NCBI GenBank assembly: GCA_903825645.1
Contig: CAIKBL010000049.1
Coordinates: 1 to 60,948 of the forward strand
Direction of reading: 5' to 3'
DNA: 60,948 nucleotides
DNA from: an uncultured Pseudomonadota bacterium
Lineage (GTDB): Bacteria > Pseudomonadota > Gammaproteobacteria > Ga0077536
Both the position numbers and the translations under genes were made by a program. Every line of letters starts with the position of its first letter. Within the stretch, counting starts at the first letter, position 1. The notes beneath the pieces were generated by a model. It did not search any database, was not told where the DNA came from, and saw only the letters and a program-made list of their open reading frames with translations. Shown piece after piece: positions 7,523 to 17,576 of this stretch.

Positions 7523-9202
7523 TCAACGCTCGCGACGCGGCCTCAAAGCATTCAATAAGGCCACGAACCCAAGCGCTCCAACAACCCAGCCAGCCAAGGG
7601 AAAGTGTTCCAGATCCGTCGCTAAAATGTGCGGATTACCGTCTATCATGCCCGCCGCCATTAAGAGTCCCACGCCCACCACCGCGTAGACGAGACGCCGG
7701 TGGGCCTCCCGAACCTCTCGCCGAATCTCCTGCAGTTCGACGTCTCGGGTCATGATCTCCAGCCGCCCATCCTTGAGTTGGTCGAGCACGTCAAAGACCA
7801 TTTCTGGCAACTGCGGCAATCTTTCCATCCAGCGGGGTAAGCTTTGTTTGGCCTCCCGAACTAGATTACGGATCCCCGCACGGTCTTTCATCCACTGGGC
7901 CAGCGACGGACGTGCGGTACGCCAAAGATCAAGATCAGGATCCAACTGACGACCGATCCCCTCCACATTGACGAGCGTCTTCTGCAGCAATAACAACTGT
8001 GGTAGCACTTCCATGTGAAAGCGTTGTGCGGTCTGAAACAAACGGATAAGTAATTGGCCGACCGAAATATCCTTCACCGGCCGGTCAAAAATCGGCTCGC
8101 ACACCGTCCGGATCGCAAACTCGAAATCATCTACCCGCGTATTACGCGGAACCCAACCCGATTCGACATGCAGCTCTGCGACTCGCCGATAATTACGATC
8201 GAGGAATGCGGAAAAATTCTCGACCAGATAGCGTTGATCGAATTCACTGATTGACCCCATGATTCCGAAATCGACAGGAATGAAGATAGCCGGCTCTCCC
8301 GGTGCGCCCGGGCGTACAAAGAGATTGCCGGGATGAACGTCGGCATGAAAGAAATGGTCCCGAAAAACCTGTGTAAAAAAAATCTCCACGCCGGTCGCTG
8401 CGAGTTGATGGAGATCAACCCCTGCGGCCAAAAGGGCTTCGGTGTTGCTGATCATGATACCGTCGACGCGCTCCATCACCAGGACGTTCTGTCGCGTGTA
8501 GCGCCAAAAGATTTCCGGCACGTACATCACCGAAGAGTTCTCGAAATTGCGCCGGAGCTGGGAGGCGTTCGCCGCCTCGCGCAACATATCGAGCTCATCA
8601 AGAATGATTTTCTCGATTTCGGTCACTACCCGGGTCGGTTTAAATTCACGGGCGTGTGAGGAATAGCGCTCGGCGGATTCCGCAAGTGCCCGCATGAGGC
8701 TGATATCGCGTTCAATTACACGCCGGATATTGGGGCGCACGACCTTCAACACCACTTCACGGCCATCCAGCAACCGGGCCACGTGGACTTGCGCGATCGA
8801 GGCCGACGCTAACGGCGTCTCGTCGAAACTGGAAAATAAAGTGGAGAGCGGCTGATCATACGCGCGCTCCACGATGGTGCGGGCTTGCGCACCGGGGAAC
8901 GGCGGCACGTGATCCTGAAGTTTCGCGAATTCTTCCGCGATGTCATCTGGGAGTAAGTCTCGTCGTGTTGAGAGGATTTGGCCGAATTTGACAAACACGG
9001 GGCCAAGCTCTTCCATAGCCCGCCGCAAGCGAATGGCACGGGAGTCGTAGTGGCGGTGCATCCAATTCCAAGGCAACAGGAAGCGTAGGAATGACAATGA
9101 GCGCAACCAAGGCGTGGCAAACAACATCTCGTCGAAACCATGCCTGATCAGGACGCGCTGAATCGCGATAACGCGCAGAAATCGTCCTGGCGTAATCAGC
9201 AT
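7523..9202 (-). CDS. ubiB: UbiB, ubiquinone biosynthesis accessory protein kinase-like
   Basis: Atypical protein-kinase-like ATPase that supports the membrane-associated ubiquinone biosynthesis complex. The 559 residues show the family hallmarks in order: VKFGQILSTRRDLLP (KxGQ motif, about residue 70), the alanine-rich ASIAQVH loop in place of the canonical glycine loop, VVLKVVRP, HADVHPGNLF, VDFGIMG, and two C-terminal hydrophobic helices (about 500-550) that anchor it in the membrane. It starts at 9202 inside TGATG, overlapping the ubiJ stop by one base. The order ubiE-ubiJ-ubiB is the classic gammaproteobacterial operon. Confidence 0.95.
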   Translation of the reverse strand: MLITPGRFLRVIAIQRVLIRHGFDEMLFATPWLRSLSFLRFLLPWNWMHRHYDSRAIRLRRAMEELGPVFVKFGQILSTRRDLLPDDIAEEFAKLQDHVPPFPGAQARTIVERAYDQPLSTLFSSFDETPLASASIAQVHVARLLDGREVVLKVVRPNIRRVIERDISLMRALAESAERYSSHAREFKPTRVVTEIEKIILDELDMLREAANASQLRRNFENSSVMYVPEIFWRYTRQNVLVMERVDGIMISNTEALLAAGVDLHQLAATGVEIFFTQVFRDHFFHADVHPGNLFVRPGAPGEPAIFIPVDFGIMGSISEFDQRYLVENFSAFLDRNYRRVAELHVESGWVPRNTRVDDFEFAIRTVCEPIFDRPVKDISVGQLLIRLFQTAQRFHMEVLPQLLLLQKTLVNVEGIGRQLDPDLDLWRTARPSLAQWMKDRAGIRNLVREAKQSLPRWMERLPQLPEMVFDVLDQLKDGRLEIMTRDVELQEIRREVREAHRRLVYAVVGVGLLMAAGMIDGNPHILATDLEHFPLAGWVVGALGFVALLNALRPRRER

Positions 9203-9837
9203 CAGCGTGCACCTCGGTCGCGGAGACGCGCAATCCGGGCGGCCAATCGCTCGACATCGGAGCCCAGCGTCATACCATCCCGAGAGAAACGCTCAACGTC
9301 ATCTGCAGTGGCTACCCAACGACGTTCGTGCTGGAGGTAGGCAGGAACGTCCTCCACCATCGCCCCCCAGGTTTCGCGCCACCAGGCAACGCCGCGTCGG
9401 ATCCCGACGCCCAGCTGGTGCGCGGCAACGCCGCCCACCTGGTCGGCGAGCAGAGCCTCCCAGTCGATATCGAGATCATCCAGCAATTGCTGAATTGCCT
9501 GCGCAACCGCCAGATCACCTTGGATCTGTAAACGCCCCGCCGGTAAGGCTTGCGTGGTTTGTCGTGCATGAGCAAAGGAAACAAAATCAGACACGTGCCC
9601 GGATAACGTCACATCGGGGCTACTCGCGGTTTGCGTCGCGAGCAAAAGGGTCCCCCCGTCGATCGCCATGTACAGTGTCGTCTCAAAGCCCCGGACCTGA
9701 ACCGCGATCACCCGCCCAGTAAGGCCCTGCAGACGCGCCATGGCGAGTGAGTCCGTGGACAAGACCCGCATCAGTGACTCCGCGAAACGGCTCAGCCAGA
9801 TTTCTTTTTGAAAAAAGCGGGAAAAATTGCCGATCAC
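9202..9837 (-). CDS. ubiJ: UbiJ, SCP2-domain ubiquinone biosynthesis accessory factor
   Basis: Accessory lipid-binding protein of the soluble Ubi complex in aerobic ubiquinone synthesis. The 211 residues contain an SCP2-like sterol-carrier domain (about 30-130: [20 protein letters not shown], then [15 protein letters not shown] and [17 protein letters not shown]), followed by a helical C-terminal half ending in the coiled [14 protein letters not shown]. Sequence in this family is loose, so the call leans on the SCP2 pattern plus its place between ubiE and ubiB. It overlaps ubiE by four bases (ATGA) and ubiB by one, implying coupled translation. Confidence 0.9.
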   Translation of the reverse strand: MIGNFSRFFQKEIWLSRFAESLMRVLSTDSLAMARLQGLTGRVIAVQVRGFETTLYMAIDGGTLLLATQTASSPDVTLSGHVSDFVSFAHARQTTQALPAGRLQIQGDLAVAQAIQQLLDDLDIDWEALLADQVGGVAAHQLGVGIRRGVAWWRETWGAMVEDVPAYLQHERRWVATADDVERFSRDGMTLGSDVERLAARIARLRDRGAR

Positions 9838-10592
9838 AGCCGGGTCCCTACGTGAAGGGCGACGATACCTGCCATCAGATTATGAAAACGACAACGCTCA
9901 AAACCTGCAGCCTGCATCATCCCAAGCAACACTTCCTGCGGAGGATGCATGCGGATAGATTCAGCCAAGTAGCGATAACTCGCCGCATCGCGGGTCACCC
10001 ACTTCCCGAGTCGGGGCAGGAGCTTCAGAGAGTAGGCGTCATATAGACGTCGCAGCATCGGCGACTTAACCGCCGAGAATTCGAGCACCAGAAGCCGGCC
10101 ACCCGGTCGAATGACTCGATATATTTCGGCAAGCGCCCTCTCCTTGTGCGTCACGTTTCGCAAACCGAACGCCAGCGTGACGAGGTCAAAATAGCGCTGC
10201 GGGAACGGTAACGCCTCGGCATTGGCCTGCACGATCCGCAGGTTATTGACGATACCCTGGTTCAATAGTCGATCTCGCCCGACTTCCAGCATGCGAAAAT
10301 TGATATCGGCGAGAACGACCTCGCCCTTCGCCCCAACCGCCGGCGCGATAAACCGCGCCAGATCACCAGACCCGCCGGCCAGGTCAAGTACCCGAAACCC
10401 TGGTCGCACCATCGCAGCGGTGACGGCAAAGCGCTTCCAGAGCCGGTGCAATCCACCCGACATGAGATCGTTCATCAGGTCATAACGATCTGCGACCGAA
10501 TCAAAGACCTCGCGCACACGGGCCGTCTTCTCCGATGGCGAAACTGCCTCGAAACCAAAATCCGTCGTCACGTTCGGCGGCGTCTCAGGCAT
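9834..10592 (-). CDS. ubiE: Ubiquinone/menaquinone C-methyltransferase
   Basis: SAM-dependent methyltransferase that adds the C-methyl group to demethoxy-quinol (ubiquinone path) or demethylmenaquinol. The 252 residues include [20 protein letters not shown] (the UbiE signature, about 29-48), the SAM loop [27 protein letters not shown], and the second UbiE signature with [19 protein letters not shown]. Its length matches the family. The start overlaps the preceding DUF971 gene by eight bases and the stop overlaps ubiJ by four, so it sits in a tightly packed run from hslV to ubiB. Confidence 0.96.
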   Translation of the reverse strand: MPETPPNVTTDFGFEAVSPSEKTARVREVFDSVADRYDLMNDLMSGGLHRLWKRFAVTAAMVRPGFRVLDLAGGSGDLARFIAPAVGAKGEVVLADINFRMLEVGRDRLLNQGIVNNLRIVQANAEALPFPQRYFDLVTLAFGLRNVTHKERALAEIYRVIRPGGRLLVLEFSAVKSPMLRRLYDAYSLKLLPRLGKWVTRDAASYRYLAESIRMHPPQEVLLGMMQAAGFERCRFHNLMAGIVALHVGTRL

Positions 10593-10959
10593 GGTCTATC
10601 GGCACCATCCGGTGATGACCGGCCTCCTCAAGTGCGATCCGATATTCGCGCCATTTGCTCTCGAACTGCTTGCCCAGCAAATAGAGATAGTCCCAAGTGT
10701 AAAGTCCACTATTGTGACCATCATCAAAAATCAAACGAACCGCGTAATTACCGACCGCTTCAATATCGGTGATATTCACCCCTTCCTTACCGACTTGCAG
10801 GGTTCCCTGTCCAGGCCCGTGTCCACGCACCTCTGCAGACGGGGAATAAACTCGGAGATATTCGCAGGAAAGTCGATATTGGGCCCCGTCTTCGAAACTC
10901 ACTTCCAGCATCCGCGAGTGCTGATGCAGGAGAAGATTGGTGGGCTGATGGTGGGCCAT
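10585..10959 (-). CDS. DUF971 (GBBH-like N-terminal domain) protein
   Basis: Small soluble protein of 124 residues made almost wholly of the DUF971 domain, related to the N-terminal domain of gamma-butyrobetaine hydroxylase. The core reads [20 protein letters not shown], then [16 protein letters not shown], the strand [20 protein letters not shown], and a C-terminal helix. Its role is not known. The gene commonly stands between hslU and ubiE in gammaproteobacteria, as here. The ATG at 10959 with AGGA nine bases upstream is preferred; the frame is open to 11007 but the added residues lack family character. Confidence 0.85.
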   Translation of the reverse strand: MAHHQPTNLLLHQHSRMLEVSFEDGAQYRLSCEYLRVYSPSAEVRGHGPGQGTLQVGKEGVNITDIEAVGNYAVRLIFDDGHNSGLYTWDYLYLLGKQFESKWREYRIALEEAGHHRMVPIDHA

Positions 10960-11019
10960 GGCATTAATCCTAACACTTTGCGCTAAAAATCGATCCTCGC
11001 CAGACACGCTGCCGAGCCC

Positions 11020-12366
11020 TCAGAGAATGTACCGAGCCCAGTCTTCGTCCTTGACCAATTCTCCGAGATGGACATCGACGTAGGCGCCATCAATAACCAC
11101 TTCGCCCCCCGATGCGTCTGGGGCGTCGAAAGACAAGGTCTCGAGAAGACGCTCAATGACCGTATGGAGCCGCCGTGCCCCAATGTTCTCGGTCCGTTCG
11201 TTCACGTGATGCGCAATTTCGGCAATTCGTCTTACCCCGTCCGCACTGAAACGGATCTCGGTTCCTTCGGTCGCAAGCAAGGCATGGTACTGCTCAGTCA
11301 AGGAAGCGTTTGGCTCGGTAAGAATGCGCACGAAATCCTCTACCCCAAGCGACTTCAACTCGACGCGGTTCGGTAACCGTCCCTGCAACTCTGGAATGAG
11401 ATCGGAGGGTTTAGATAGATGGAAGGCGCCAGATGCGATGAAAAGCACATGATCAGTTCTCACGATGCCGTATTTCGTCGTGACCGCGCAGCCTTCGATG
11501 AGCGGGAGCAAATCACGTTGCACCCCTTCACGCGAGACATCGGCGCCGGTCACTTCGCCGCGACGGGTTATTTTGTCGATCTCATCAAGAAAAACGATAC
11601 CATTCTGCTCAACATTTTCAATCGCCTTGCTCCGAATGTCTTCTTCGTTGATAAGCTTGCCGGCTTCCTCTTCGGTCAAAAGACGCAGGGCGTTGGCGAT
11701 CTTCAGTCGCCGGGTCCGTTTTCGACCCGACCCCAGATTCTGGAACATACTTTGGAGCTGGCTCGTCATCTCTTCCATGCCCGGTGGCGCCATGATCTCG
11801 ACCCCGACCGGCGATTGCGCCACTTCAATTTCTACTTCCTTGTCGCTCAGCTTCCCCTCCCGGAGCATTTTCCGGAAGCGCTGCCGAGTAGTCGATTCGT
11901 CTTCGGCCGAGGTTTCACCGAAAGCCCGGGGAGGTGGCAAGAGCGCGTCGAGAATGCGCTCTTCCGCAGCCTCTTCTGCCTTGGCCTTCACCTGTTCCAT
12001 TGCATGTGCACGGGTAATGTCGAGCGCGACTTCGACTAAATCACGCACGATAGATTCAACATCCCGACCGACATAACCGACCTCGGTAAACTTGGTCGCT
12101 TCTACCTTGATGAACGGCGCTTCTGCCAGTTTTGCGAGTCGGCGCGCAATTTCGGTTTTCCCTACACCCGTCGGACCGATCATGAGGATGTTCTTGGGGG
12201 TGATTTCGTCACGCAGCTCCGGCGCGACTCGCATGCGCCGCCATCGATTGCGTAGCGCAACAGCAACCGCCCGTTTAGCCGCGTCCTGACCAACGATATG
12301 TCGGTCGAGTTGTTCGACGATCTGCCGCGGCGTCAACGCCACCAAGGTTTCCGCTTCCGCCTGCAC
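11020..12366 (-). CDS. hslU: ATP-dependent protease ATPase subunit HslU
   Basis: AAA+ unfoldase that feeds substrates into the HslV peptidase in the cytoplasm. The 448 residues begin at a GTG (12366) preceded by GAGGT. Motifs in order: [16 protein letters not shown] at the N-terminus, Walker [16 protein letters not shown] (about 56-70), the I-domain insertion (about 110-240), Walker [11 protein letters not shown], and the C-terminal EDWARYIL, the tail that docks into HslV and opens it. It lies two bases downstream of hslV and is certainly co-transcribed with it. Confidence 0.97.
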   Translation of the reverse strand: MQAEAETLVALTPRQIVEQLDRHIVGQDAAKRAVAVALRNRWRRMRVAPELRDEITPKNILMIGPTGVGKTEIARRLAKLAEAPFIKVEATKFTEVGYVGRDVESIVRDLVEVALDITRAHAMEQVKAKAEEAAEERILDALLPPPRAFGETSAEDESTTRQRFRKMLREGKLSDKEVEIEVAQSPVGVEIMAPPGMEEMTSQLQSMFQNLGSGRKRTRRLKIANALRLLTEEEAGKLINEEDIRSKAIENVEQNGIVFLDEIDKITRRGEVTGADVSREGVQRDLLPLIEGCAVTTKYGIVRTDHVLFIASGAFHLSKPSDLIPELQGRLPNRVELKSLGVEDFVRILTEPNASLTEQYHALLATEGTEIRFSADGVRRIAEIAHHVNERTENIGARRLHTVIERLLETLSFDAPDASGGEVVIDGAYVDVHLGELVKDEDWARYIL

Positions 12367-12368
12367 TT

Positions 12369-12908
12369 TCAGAACCTCAACTCTTCAACCACATGGTTAG
12401 TATTGGTATACACACAAATATCCGCGGCTATCACAAGCCCTTTGCGTACAATGGTCGCAGCGTCCAGCTCGGTGTTCTCGACAAGCGCGCGGGCCGCCGA
12501 TCTTGCAAAAGATCCACCTGATCCAATGGCCATAACGGCGTCTTCCGGCTCGATGACGTCTCCGGTGCCGGAAATAATCAGCGAGTACACCGGATCGGCG
12601 ACTGCCAGCAACGCTTCAAGGCGCCTGAGCATGCGATCGGTTCGCCAGTCTTTCGCAAGTTCAACGGCGGCCCGGATCAGGTTCCCCTGATGTTTGTCGA
12701 GTTTAGCTTCGAAACGTTCGAATAAGGTAAAGGCATCCGCAGTGCCACCGGCAAAGCCCGCAATCACCCGGTCGTGGTAGAGTCGCCGAACCTTGCGCGC
12801 ATTGCCTTTAAGAATCTGATCGCCCATAGAGACCTGGCCATCTCCGCCGATCACGACGTGGCCGGGTCGGCGGACGGAAAGAATCGTCGTGGCGTGGAAA
12901 GTACTCAT
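12369..12908 (-). CDS. hslV: ATP-dependent protease peptidase subunit HslV
   Basis: Threonine peptidase of the HslUV complex. The 179-residue precursor starts MSTFHA and should be processed to expose T7 of TTILSVRR as the nucleophile; the FHATTI form of the propeptide occurs in several proteobacteria, unlike the bare MTT of E. coli. Core motifs [52 protein letters not shown] and AIGSGG are all intact, and the C-terminal [11 protein letters not shown] matches the family. It is transcribed ahead of hslU; 12909-12977 separates it from xerC on the same strand. Confidence 0.97.
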   Translation of the reverse strand: MSTFHATTILSVRRPGHVVIGGDGQVSMGDQILKGNARKVRRLYHDRVIAGFAGGTADAFTLFERFEAKLDKHQGNLIRAAVELAKDWRTDRMLRRLEALLAVADPVYSLIISGTGDVIEPEDAVMAIGSGGSFARSAARALVENTELDAATIVRKGLVIAADICVYTNTNHVVEELRF

Positions 12909-12977
12909 GGGCTGGTCATTGTTCGAAGTAAAAGCCGATTGTACATCAGCAGCGGACCGCCTCGCGCACCCGATACC

Positions 12978-13895
12978 TCAGGAACGACGACGTGCGCGAG
13001 GATGTGCCTGATCGTAGACCTTCGCGAGGTGTTGAAAATCCAGATGAGTGTAGACTTGGGTGGTCCGGATACTGCTGTGACCGAGCAACTCCTGCACCGC
13101 GCGCAGATCCCCTGAGGATTCCAGTAGATGACTCGCAAAAGAGTGGCGTAGCATGTGAGGGTGTAAGGTGTTCTCCAAACCCTGTTTTAGCGCCCACGCT
13201 TTTAGACGCAATTGGACCTGACGGGTGGTCAATCGTCCGCCTTGGCGACTGAGGAAGAGCGCTTCAAGGCCAGGCTTTGCGGTCATGGCTCTGATGGGCA
13301 ACCAAGCCATGACCGCACGCGCTGCATGGCGACCTACCGGCACCACGCGGGTCTTGCGTCCTTTTCCCAAAATACGGATCTCCCGGGCCGCGAGGTCTAA
13401 ACTATCGAGATCGATCGCCACGAGCTCCGAAACGCGCAAGCCGCAGGAATAGATTAACTCCCACATGGCGAGATCCCGAATAGCCAGCGGCCCTTCCGGC
13501 ACACCTTGCATCAACTGGCTCGCTTGCTCCACATCCAGCAATTTGGGCAAGCGCCGTGCGCCCTTCGGTGCCCGGAGCCCGTGTGTCGGGTTATGCGGTG
13601 TCCGCTGGCGCGCACACAAGAAATCAAAATAGGTCCGTAAAGCAGACAGGGCTCGTGCGATAGAACGACTCGCGACACCTTGCCGGTGCAGTCCTGCCAG
13701 ATAGGTCCGCAATAACTGCGTATCCAGCGCGACAACATCGAGACTCCGCGCACAGTCGCGCGCAAATTTACGCAAATCTCTACGATAAGCAGCCTGTGTA
13801 TGTGGCGAGCCACCGCTCAGGCTAGTAATGAATCCCTCGATGGATGCGTCAGTCCAGCAGGACTCCGCTTCCTCCTTTGCCGTGGGAACAGTCAT
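12978..13895 (-). CDS. xerC: Tyrosine recombinase XerC
   Basis: Site-specific recombinase that, with XerD, resolves chromosome dimers at dif. The 305 residues comprise an N-terminal core-binding (SAM-like) domain (about 17-105) and the catalytic domain. All active-site residues are present: R154 (GLRVSEL), K178 (GKGRK), H247 and R250 (HMLRH), H273 (LGHSS) and nucleophile Y282 (YTHLD). The position between DUF484 and hslV and the XerC-like length favour XerC over XerD or a mobile integrase. The start overlaps the DUF484 stop by four bases (ATGA). Confidence 0.95.
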   Translation of the reverse strand: MTVPTAKEEAESCWTDASIEGFITSLSGGSPHTQAAYRRDLRKFARDCARSLDVVALDTQLLRTYLAGLHRQGVASRSIARALSALRTYFDFLCARQRTPHNPTHGLRAPKGARRLPKLLDVEQASQLMQGVPEGPLAIRDLAMWELIYSCGLRVSELVAIDLDSLDLAAREIRILGKGRKTRVVPVGRHAARAVMAWLPIRAMTAKPGLEALFLSRQGGRLTTRQVQLRLKAWALKQGLENTLHPHMLRHSFASHLLESSGDLRAVQELLGHSSIRTTQVYTHLDFQHLAKVYDQAHPRARRRS

Positions 13896-14605
13896 GCGGG
13901 CTTTTGTTTCGCGATCCAGGGCGCCACCACCAGAACAACCACGTCACGCAAAAATGTCAGAAACTCTGTCCCCAGATTGGCATCAAAACGACCGGTGTCG
14001 TCACTGCTAACCGCGACAAGTCCGTCCCAGTCAAGGCCGGTGAGCGGGAGCACCACGTGGGACCCTTTGAAGTCGGCGCCGTCGAACAACGCCCGGGTCT
14101 GGACAGGAGTCAACCGACCACAGCGCGGCTCCCGAGCGCTCAACATATCGGTAAACGGCGAACGTCGGGCTGCCCCCCTTCCGATAAACTCAGACAAAAG
14201 CGCAGCGTCGGCAGACGACGGCTCCGCGAAAATGAGCGCGGTAACCCGAGTGGCCTTGAAATCATCCGCAAGGCGTTGCGTAAGGAGATCGAGAATCGCG
14301 CGGGGTCCGGCGGCCTCCATCAGCGCAAGAATGAGTCGATGGATTCGTCCGATGAGCGCTTCATTCTCCCGGGCCGAGCCAATGAACTCGTTGAATTTGA
14401 TCTTGAGCCGCTCATTTTCTTCCCGAAGTGCCGAAATCTGTCGCTCCCACAGGGAAACCGCGTTGCCGCGATCATGCGGAATCTCGAGCGTCCGGAGCAA
14501 CTCGACATGTTCGTTAAAAAAATCACGGTGTGTTCGCAGAAACTCCGCGACTTGAGCCGGCTTCAGCCCACCTGCAGATGTTCGTACCCCGTCATTTGCC
14601 GTCAT
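13892..14605 (-). CDS. DUF484 family protein
   Basis: Uncharacterised soluble protein, 237 residues, found next to dapF and xerC across gammaproteobacteria. The N-terminal segment has the family pattern VAEFLRTHRDFFNEHVELLRTLEIPH, split here as VAEFLRTHRDFF (about 18-29) and the following helix. A likely coiled region follows (about 53-75, ERQISALREENERLK), then a GAF-like alpha/beta domain to the C-terminus. No catalytic residues can be named. Both ends overlap their neighbours by four bases (dapF upstream, xerC downstream), which argues for coordinated expression and perhaps a role near cell-wall or chromosome-segregation functions. Confidence 0.88.
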   Translation of the reverse strand: MTANDGVRTSAGGLKPAQVAEFLRTHRDFFNEHVELLRTLEIPHDRGNAVSLWERQISALREENERLKIKFNEFIGSARENEALIGRIHRLILALMEAAGPRAILDLLTQRLADDFKATRVTALIFAEPSSADAALLSEFIGRGAARRSPFTDMLSAREPRCGRLTPVQTRALFDGADFKGSHVVLPLTGLDWDGLVAVSSDDTGRFDANLGTEFLTFLRDVVVLVVAPWIAKQKPA

Positions 14606-15432
14606 AATTCAATCGTTCCCTTAAAAACGGTGGCCGCCGGCCCCGTCATGAAAAGCGGTGCACTCTCCCCGCTCCATTCAATTTTCAATGCGCCGCCAGG
14701 GAGCAATACCTCTGTACAACGGGCGAGACGACCCGCCCGGATGCCCAGAGCCACCGCCGCGCACGCGCCGGTGCCGCACGCTGGCGTTTCACCGGCGCCT
14801 CGCTCAAACACCCTTAGGCGGATGCGATCGGTCTCGATCTGCTCCATAAAACCCACATTGACGCGCGCCGGAAAAAGCGGATGGGTTTGCAGAAACGTAC
14901 CCAAGGTGACGACAGGGGCTAGGGCAACATCCGTCACGCAAAACACGGCGTGCGGATTTCCCATTGACACCGCACCAAAGCGCAGCTCTTCGCCCTCAAA
15001 CGTTAACGCATAATCAGGGGCCTCTTTGGCGACGTCGAGCGGTATTTCCGCAGGCACGAAGGACGGGATCCCCATATCCACTTTGACTTCACCCGTCGCC
15101 GCCAGCGTCAGCGTATAGGCGCGACCATCGATCTCGATTTCCAGCGTAGTACCGCGCACCTCGCCCGCATCATGGAGATATTTGGCGACGCAGCGCACGC
15201 CGTTACCACAGTGGCCAGCAACTGTGCCATCAGCATTGATAACACGATAACACGCCAGCGCGCCGACTAACGTAGGCGGCTCGAGCACGAGCACTTGATC
15301 GCACCCCACGCCATAACGCCGATCTGCAAGCCGCGCGAAGCTAGTCGCTGAAAGTGATAGGGGCGTATGCCGCGCGTCGAGCAGCACAAAATCGTTGCCG
15401 AGTCCGTGCATTTTAGTGAAAGGGATCTGCAT
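14602..15432 (-). CDS. dapF: Diaminopimelate epimerase
   Basis: Converts LL- to meso-diaminopimelate for lysine and peptidoglycan synthesis, using two cysteines without cofactor. From the ATG at 15432 it has 276 residues, the family length, beginning MQIPFTKMHGLGNDF; a GTG at 15462 would add ten residues without family support. Both catalytic cysteine motifs are present: ADGTVAGHCGNGVRC (N-terminal half) and ERGAGETPACGTGACA (C-terminal half). The stop overlaps the DUF484 start. It is first in the run dapF-DUF484-xerC, with hslVU and the ubi genes downstream on the same strand. Confidence 0.96.
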   Translation of the reverse strand: MQIPFTKMHGLGNDFVLLDARHTPLSLSATSFARLADRRYGVGCDQVLVLEPPTLVGALACYRVINADGTVAGHCGNGVRCVAKYLHDAGEVRGTTLEIEIDGRAYTLTLAATGEVKVDMGIPSFVPAEIPLDVAKEAPDYALTFEGEELRFGAVSMGNPHAVFCVTDVALAPVVTLGTFLQTHPLFPARVNVGFMEQIETDRIRLRVFERGAGETPACGTGACAAVALGIRAGRLARCTEVLLPGGALKIEWSGESAPLFMTGPAATVFKGTIEL

Positions 15433-15502
15433 CAGTGCCCGCTTATCCAATGGGAGCCCCACATCGTAACGGAATTTACGAGCAGTGCCGATTGCAACCC
15501 GC

Positions 15503-16426
15503 TCAGTGACTCGCTAGCGGCCGCACCCGATACCCGAGCGCGGCCAGGCGGGCGAGAACCCCTTTCCTTCCGGACAGGTGCAGTGCGCCGATGGCGACAA
15601 AGGCGCCGCCGCGGCTCAGCGGTACGCGCAGACGCGCCACCATCCGCTCATTGCGATCGTCCAGAAGCCGCGCATTGAGCATGACCTCGACCTCCGACTC
15701 ATGACGCCCGGCGGTCCGCACGACCGCCGCGAAATCACCCTTAGCGTAATCCCTGATGAGCGCGGAGATCTCTGTCTGTAACAGCGCGTAGTGACATACC
15801 ATTTCCCGCAACAGCGTAATTTCGGTCGCCAGCGGGAGATGATCTAACGAGGCTAGCTGCTCCGCTAACGTTTCTAGTGCGAAAACTGGTTTATGTGCTT
15901 GCCGGGCACGGGCCAGCAGCACTGCATCGAGCGATACCGGCGCGATGGCGCCTGGCGGCACGCTCAGCAGCGTATAAGCGGCCCAGGGCTTGAGCCTCAC
16001 CACCTCATCAAGCGTCAACCCATAGGACGCGAGCAACACCACGGCGCGCGAAAAAAGTTCGGGCTCGAGCAGGTCGTTCAGATATTGACCCGCAGCAAGA
16101 CGCATCTTTGCGCCCAGACCTGCCATCTCTGCACTCTCGAGATTCAACTCCGCGCCGAACTGCGTACTCCGCTCGAGCGCCGCACGAACCCTCGCGCTCG
16201 GTTGCTGCGCGACCGCAGGATCAAGGTGAAGCGTCCCAAAGATAAAACTAGGGGAAATGTCTTCGTTGCCAGTGATTTCCCACAGAAGACTCTCCGTGTA
16301 CTGATCAAAACCTGCCGGGAAGCTCTCCGTGCCGAGCGGCGCACAACTGAGCGCCGCGATAGCCTCGCTCAAGAGCCCCCCCAGCGCCCAGAGCGCCGCA
16401 GCCAGCAGCAGGGGATGGCAGCCCAC
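15503..16426 (-). CDS. TraB/GumN family protein, probably exported
   Basis: Member of the TraB/PrgY/GumN family, proposed on structural grounds to be metal-dependent peptidases; its substrate is unknown. Both family motifs are present: FGTLHLD near the N-terminus of the domain and AIGALHLSGRKGVLARL near the C-terminus. The GTG at 16426 is chosen because it gives a short hydrophobic leader (HPLLLAAALWALGGLLSEA) with AAGG about ten bases upstream; the frame is open to 16534 but would then overlap nagZ with an arginine-rich segment. The length from this start is 307 residues. It sits between nagZ and dapF on the same strand. Confidence 0.75.
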   Translation of the reverse strand: MGCHPLLLAAALWALGGLLSEAIAALSCAPLGTESFPAGFDQYTESLLWEITGNEDISPSFIFGTLHLDPAVAQQPSARVRAALERSTQFGAELNLESAEMAGLGAKMRLAAGQYLNDLLEPELFSRAVVLLASYGLTLDEVVRLKPWAAYTLLSVPPGAIAPVSLDAVLLARARQAHKPVFALETLAEQLASLDHLPLATEITLLREMVCHYALLQTEISALIRDYAKGDFAAVVRTAGRHESEVEVMLNARLLDDRNERMVARLRVPLSRGGAFVAIGALHLSGRKGVLARLAALGYRVRPLASH

Positions 16427-16457
16427 TCGCTGCCTTCGCGGGCCAGCTGTTCCAGCA

Positions 16458-17516
16458 TCAAGCAGCGGAATCGTCCCCGAGTGCAAGCGTCGGCTCCGGC
16501 TCGAGGCCGTGCAGCGCCTGCAGCGCGGACTCACGCCGAGGATGACGTCGCCAGTCTATTTCAGGCTCGGGCGTACGCCCATGCATCCGCATAAGACGGA
16601 CTTGAGACAGCGGTTGCAAGGCGACGTGCAGTCGCTCGAGCACACGAACGACCGCACTTCTGTCGTTGCAAAGGAGGCACATGTCGCAGCCAGCTTCAAA
16701 GGCCCTATGCGCACGTTCCACATGACTCGCCGTAATCGCCGCGCCTGACATACACAAATCGTCGCTAAAAATCGTGCCACGAAAATTGAGTTCGGTGCGA
16801 AGAATGTCCTGCAACCATCGGCCCGAGTAGCCGACGGGGACTGAATCGACCGCCGGAAAGAGAATATGGGCGGGCATCATCCCTTCGATCCCTGCCGCAG
16901 CCAGCAGTCGAAACGGCACCATGTCGCGATTGCGCAGCGTCACGATGCCACGGCGGTCGACCGGTAACTCGTGATGGGAGTCCGCGCCCACCGAGCCATG
17001 CCCTGGGAAATGCTTCCCGACGGCTGCCATGCCGGCGGCATGCATGCCCTTCACATAGGCCTGGGCGAGTCGACCTACCGTCTCGGGCGCGGCATGGAAA
17101 GCACGCTCATTGATTATTCGACTGTGGGTGGAATAAAGATCCAACACGGGCGCGAAGCTGAAATCCACGTCCACGGCACGCAGCTCACTCGCCATCAGCC
17201 ACCCCAAATCGGCGGCAACCTTGAGCGCGTCGACGGGCGCACGGTCATACCACTGCCCCAGTCGGATGAGGGCCGGCAACTCGGTAAATTCAGTCCGAAA
17301 ACGCTGCACACGACCGCCTTCGTGATCAACAGCGATGAGTAACCGCGGCGTACGCAACGCATGGATTTCAGTCGTCAGCGCGCTAATCTGTGCACGGGAG
17401 ACATAGTTACGCGAGAACAAGATGACGCCTCCGACGAGCGGGTGGCGCAATAACTCCCGGTCTTCAGCAGACAATTCGAGCCCGGCGACATCAATCATTA
17501 AGGGACCCAGCGACAT
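16458..17516 (-). CDS. nagZ: Beta-N-acetylhexosaminidase NagZ (GH3)
   Basis: Cytoplasmic glycosidase that removes GlcNAc from anhydromuropeptides during cell-wall recycling, which also controls AmpC induction in some species. The 352 residues are in the normal range. Signatures: LIAVDHEGGRVQRF (about 62-75), KHFPGHGSVGADSHHELP containing the general acid/base histidine-aspartate pair, and IFSDDLCMSGA with the nucleophilic aspartate. The C-terminal stretch after about residue 300 is polar and probably peripheral. It precedes the TraB-family gene by 31 bases; dapF lies further down on the same strand, so wall metabolism genes cluster here. Confidence 0.94.
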   Translation of the reverse strand: MSLGPLMIDVAGLELSAEDRELLRHPLVGGVILFSRNYVSRAQISALTTEIHALRTPRLLIAVDHEGGRVQRFRTEFTELPALIRLGQWYDRAPVDALKVAADLGWLMASELRAVDVDFSFAPVLDLYSTHSRIINERAFHAAPETVGRLAQAYVKGMHAAGMAAVGKHFPGHGSVGADSHHELPVDRRGIVTLRNRDMVPFRLLAAAGIEGMMPAHILFPAVDSVPVGYSGRWLQDILRTELNFRGTIFSDDLCMSGAAITASHVERAHRAFEAGCDMCLLCNDRSAVVRVLERLHVALQPLSQVRLMRMHGRTPEPEIDWRRHPRRESALQALHGLEPEPTLALGDDSAA

Positions 17517-17576
17517 AGTGACCTCAGCGAATCACGGGAAAAACTGCCCGGCATGATAAAGGAAGCGACAAGAAAA

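Noticed and set aside
11419-12076. Two plus-strand frames of about 200 codons inside hslU
   Set aside because: Both are shadows of hslU, whose Walker motifs and C-terminal tail are in the minus-strand frame.
13844-15013. A 389-codon frame on the plus strand across DUF484 and dapF
   Set aside because: It lies antisense to two well-supported, overlapping genes and its translation is arginine- and proline-rich without domains.
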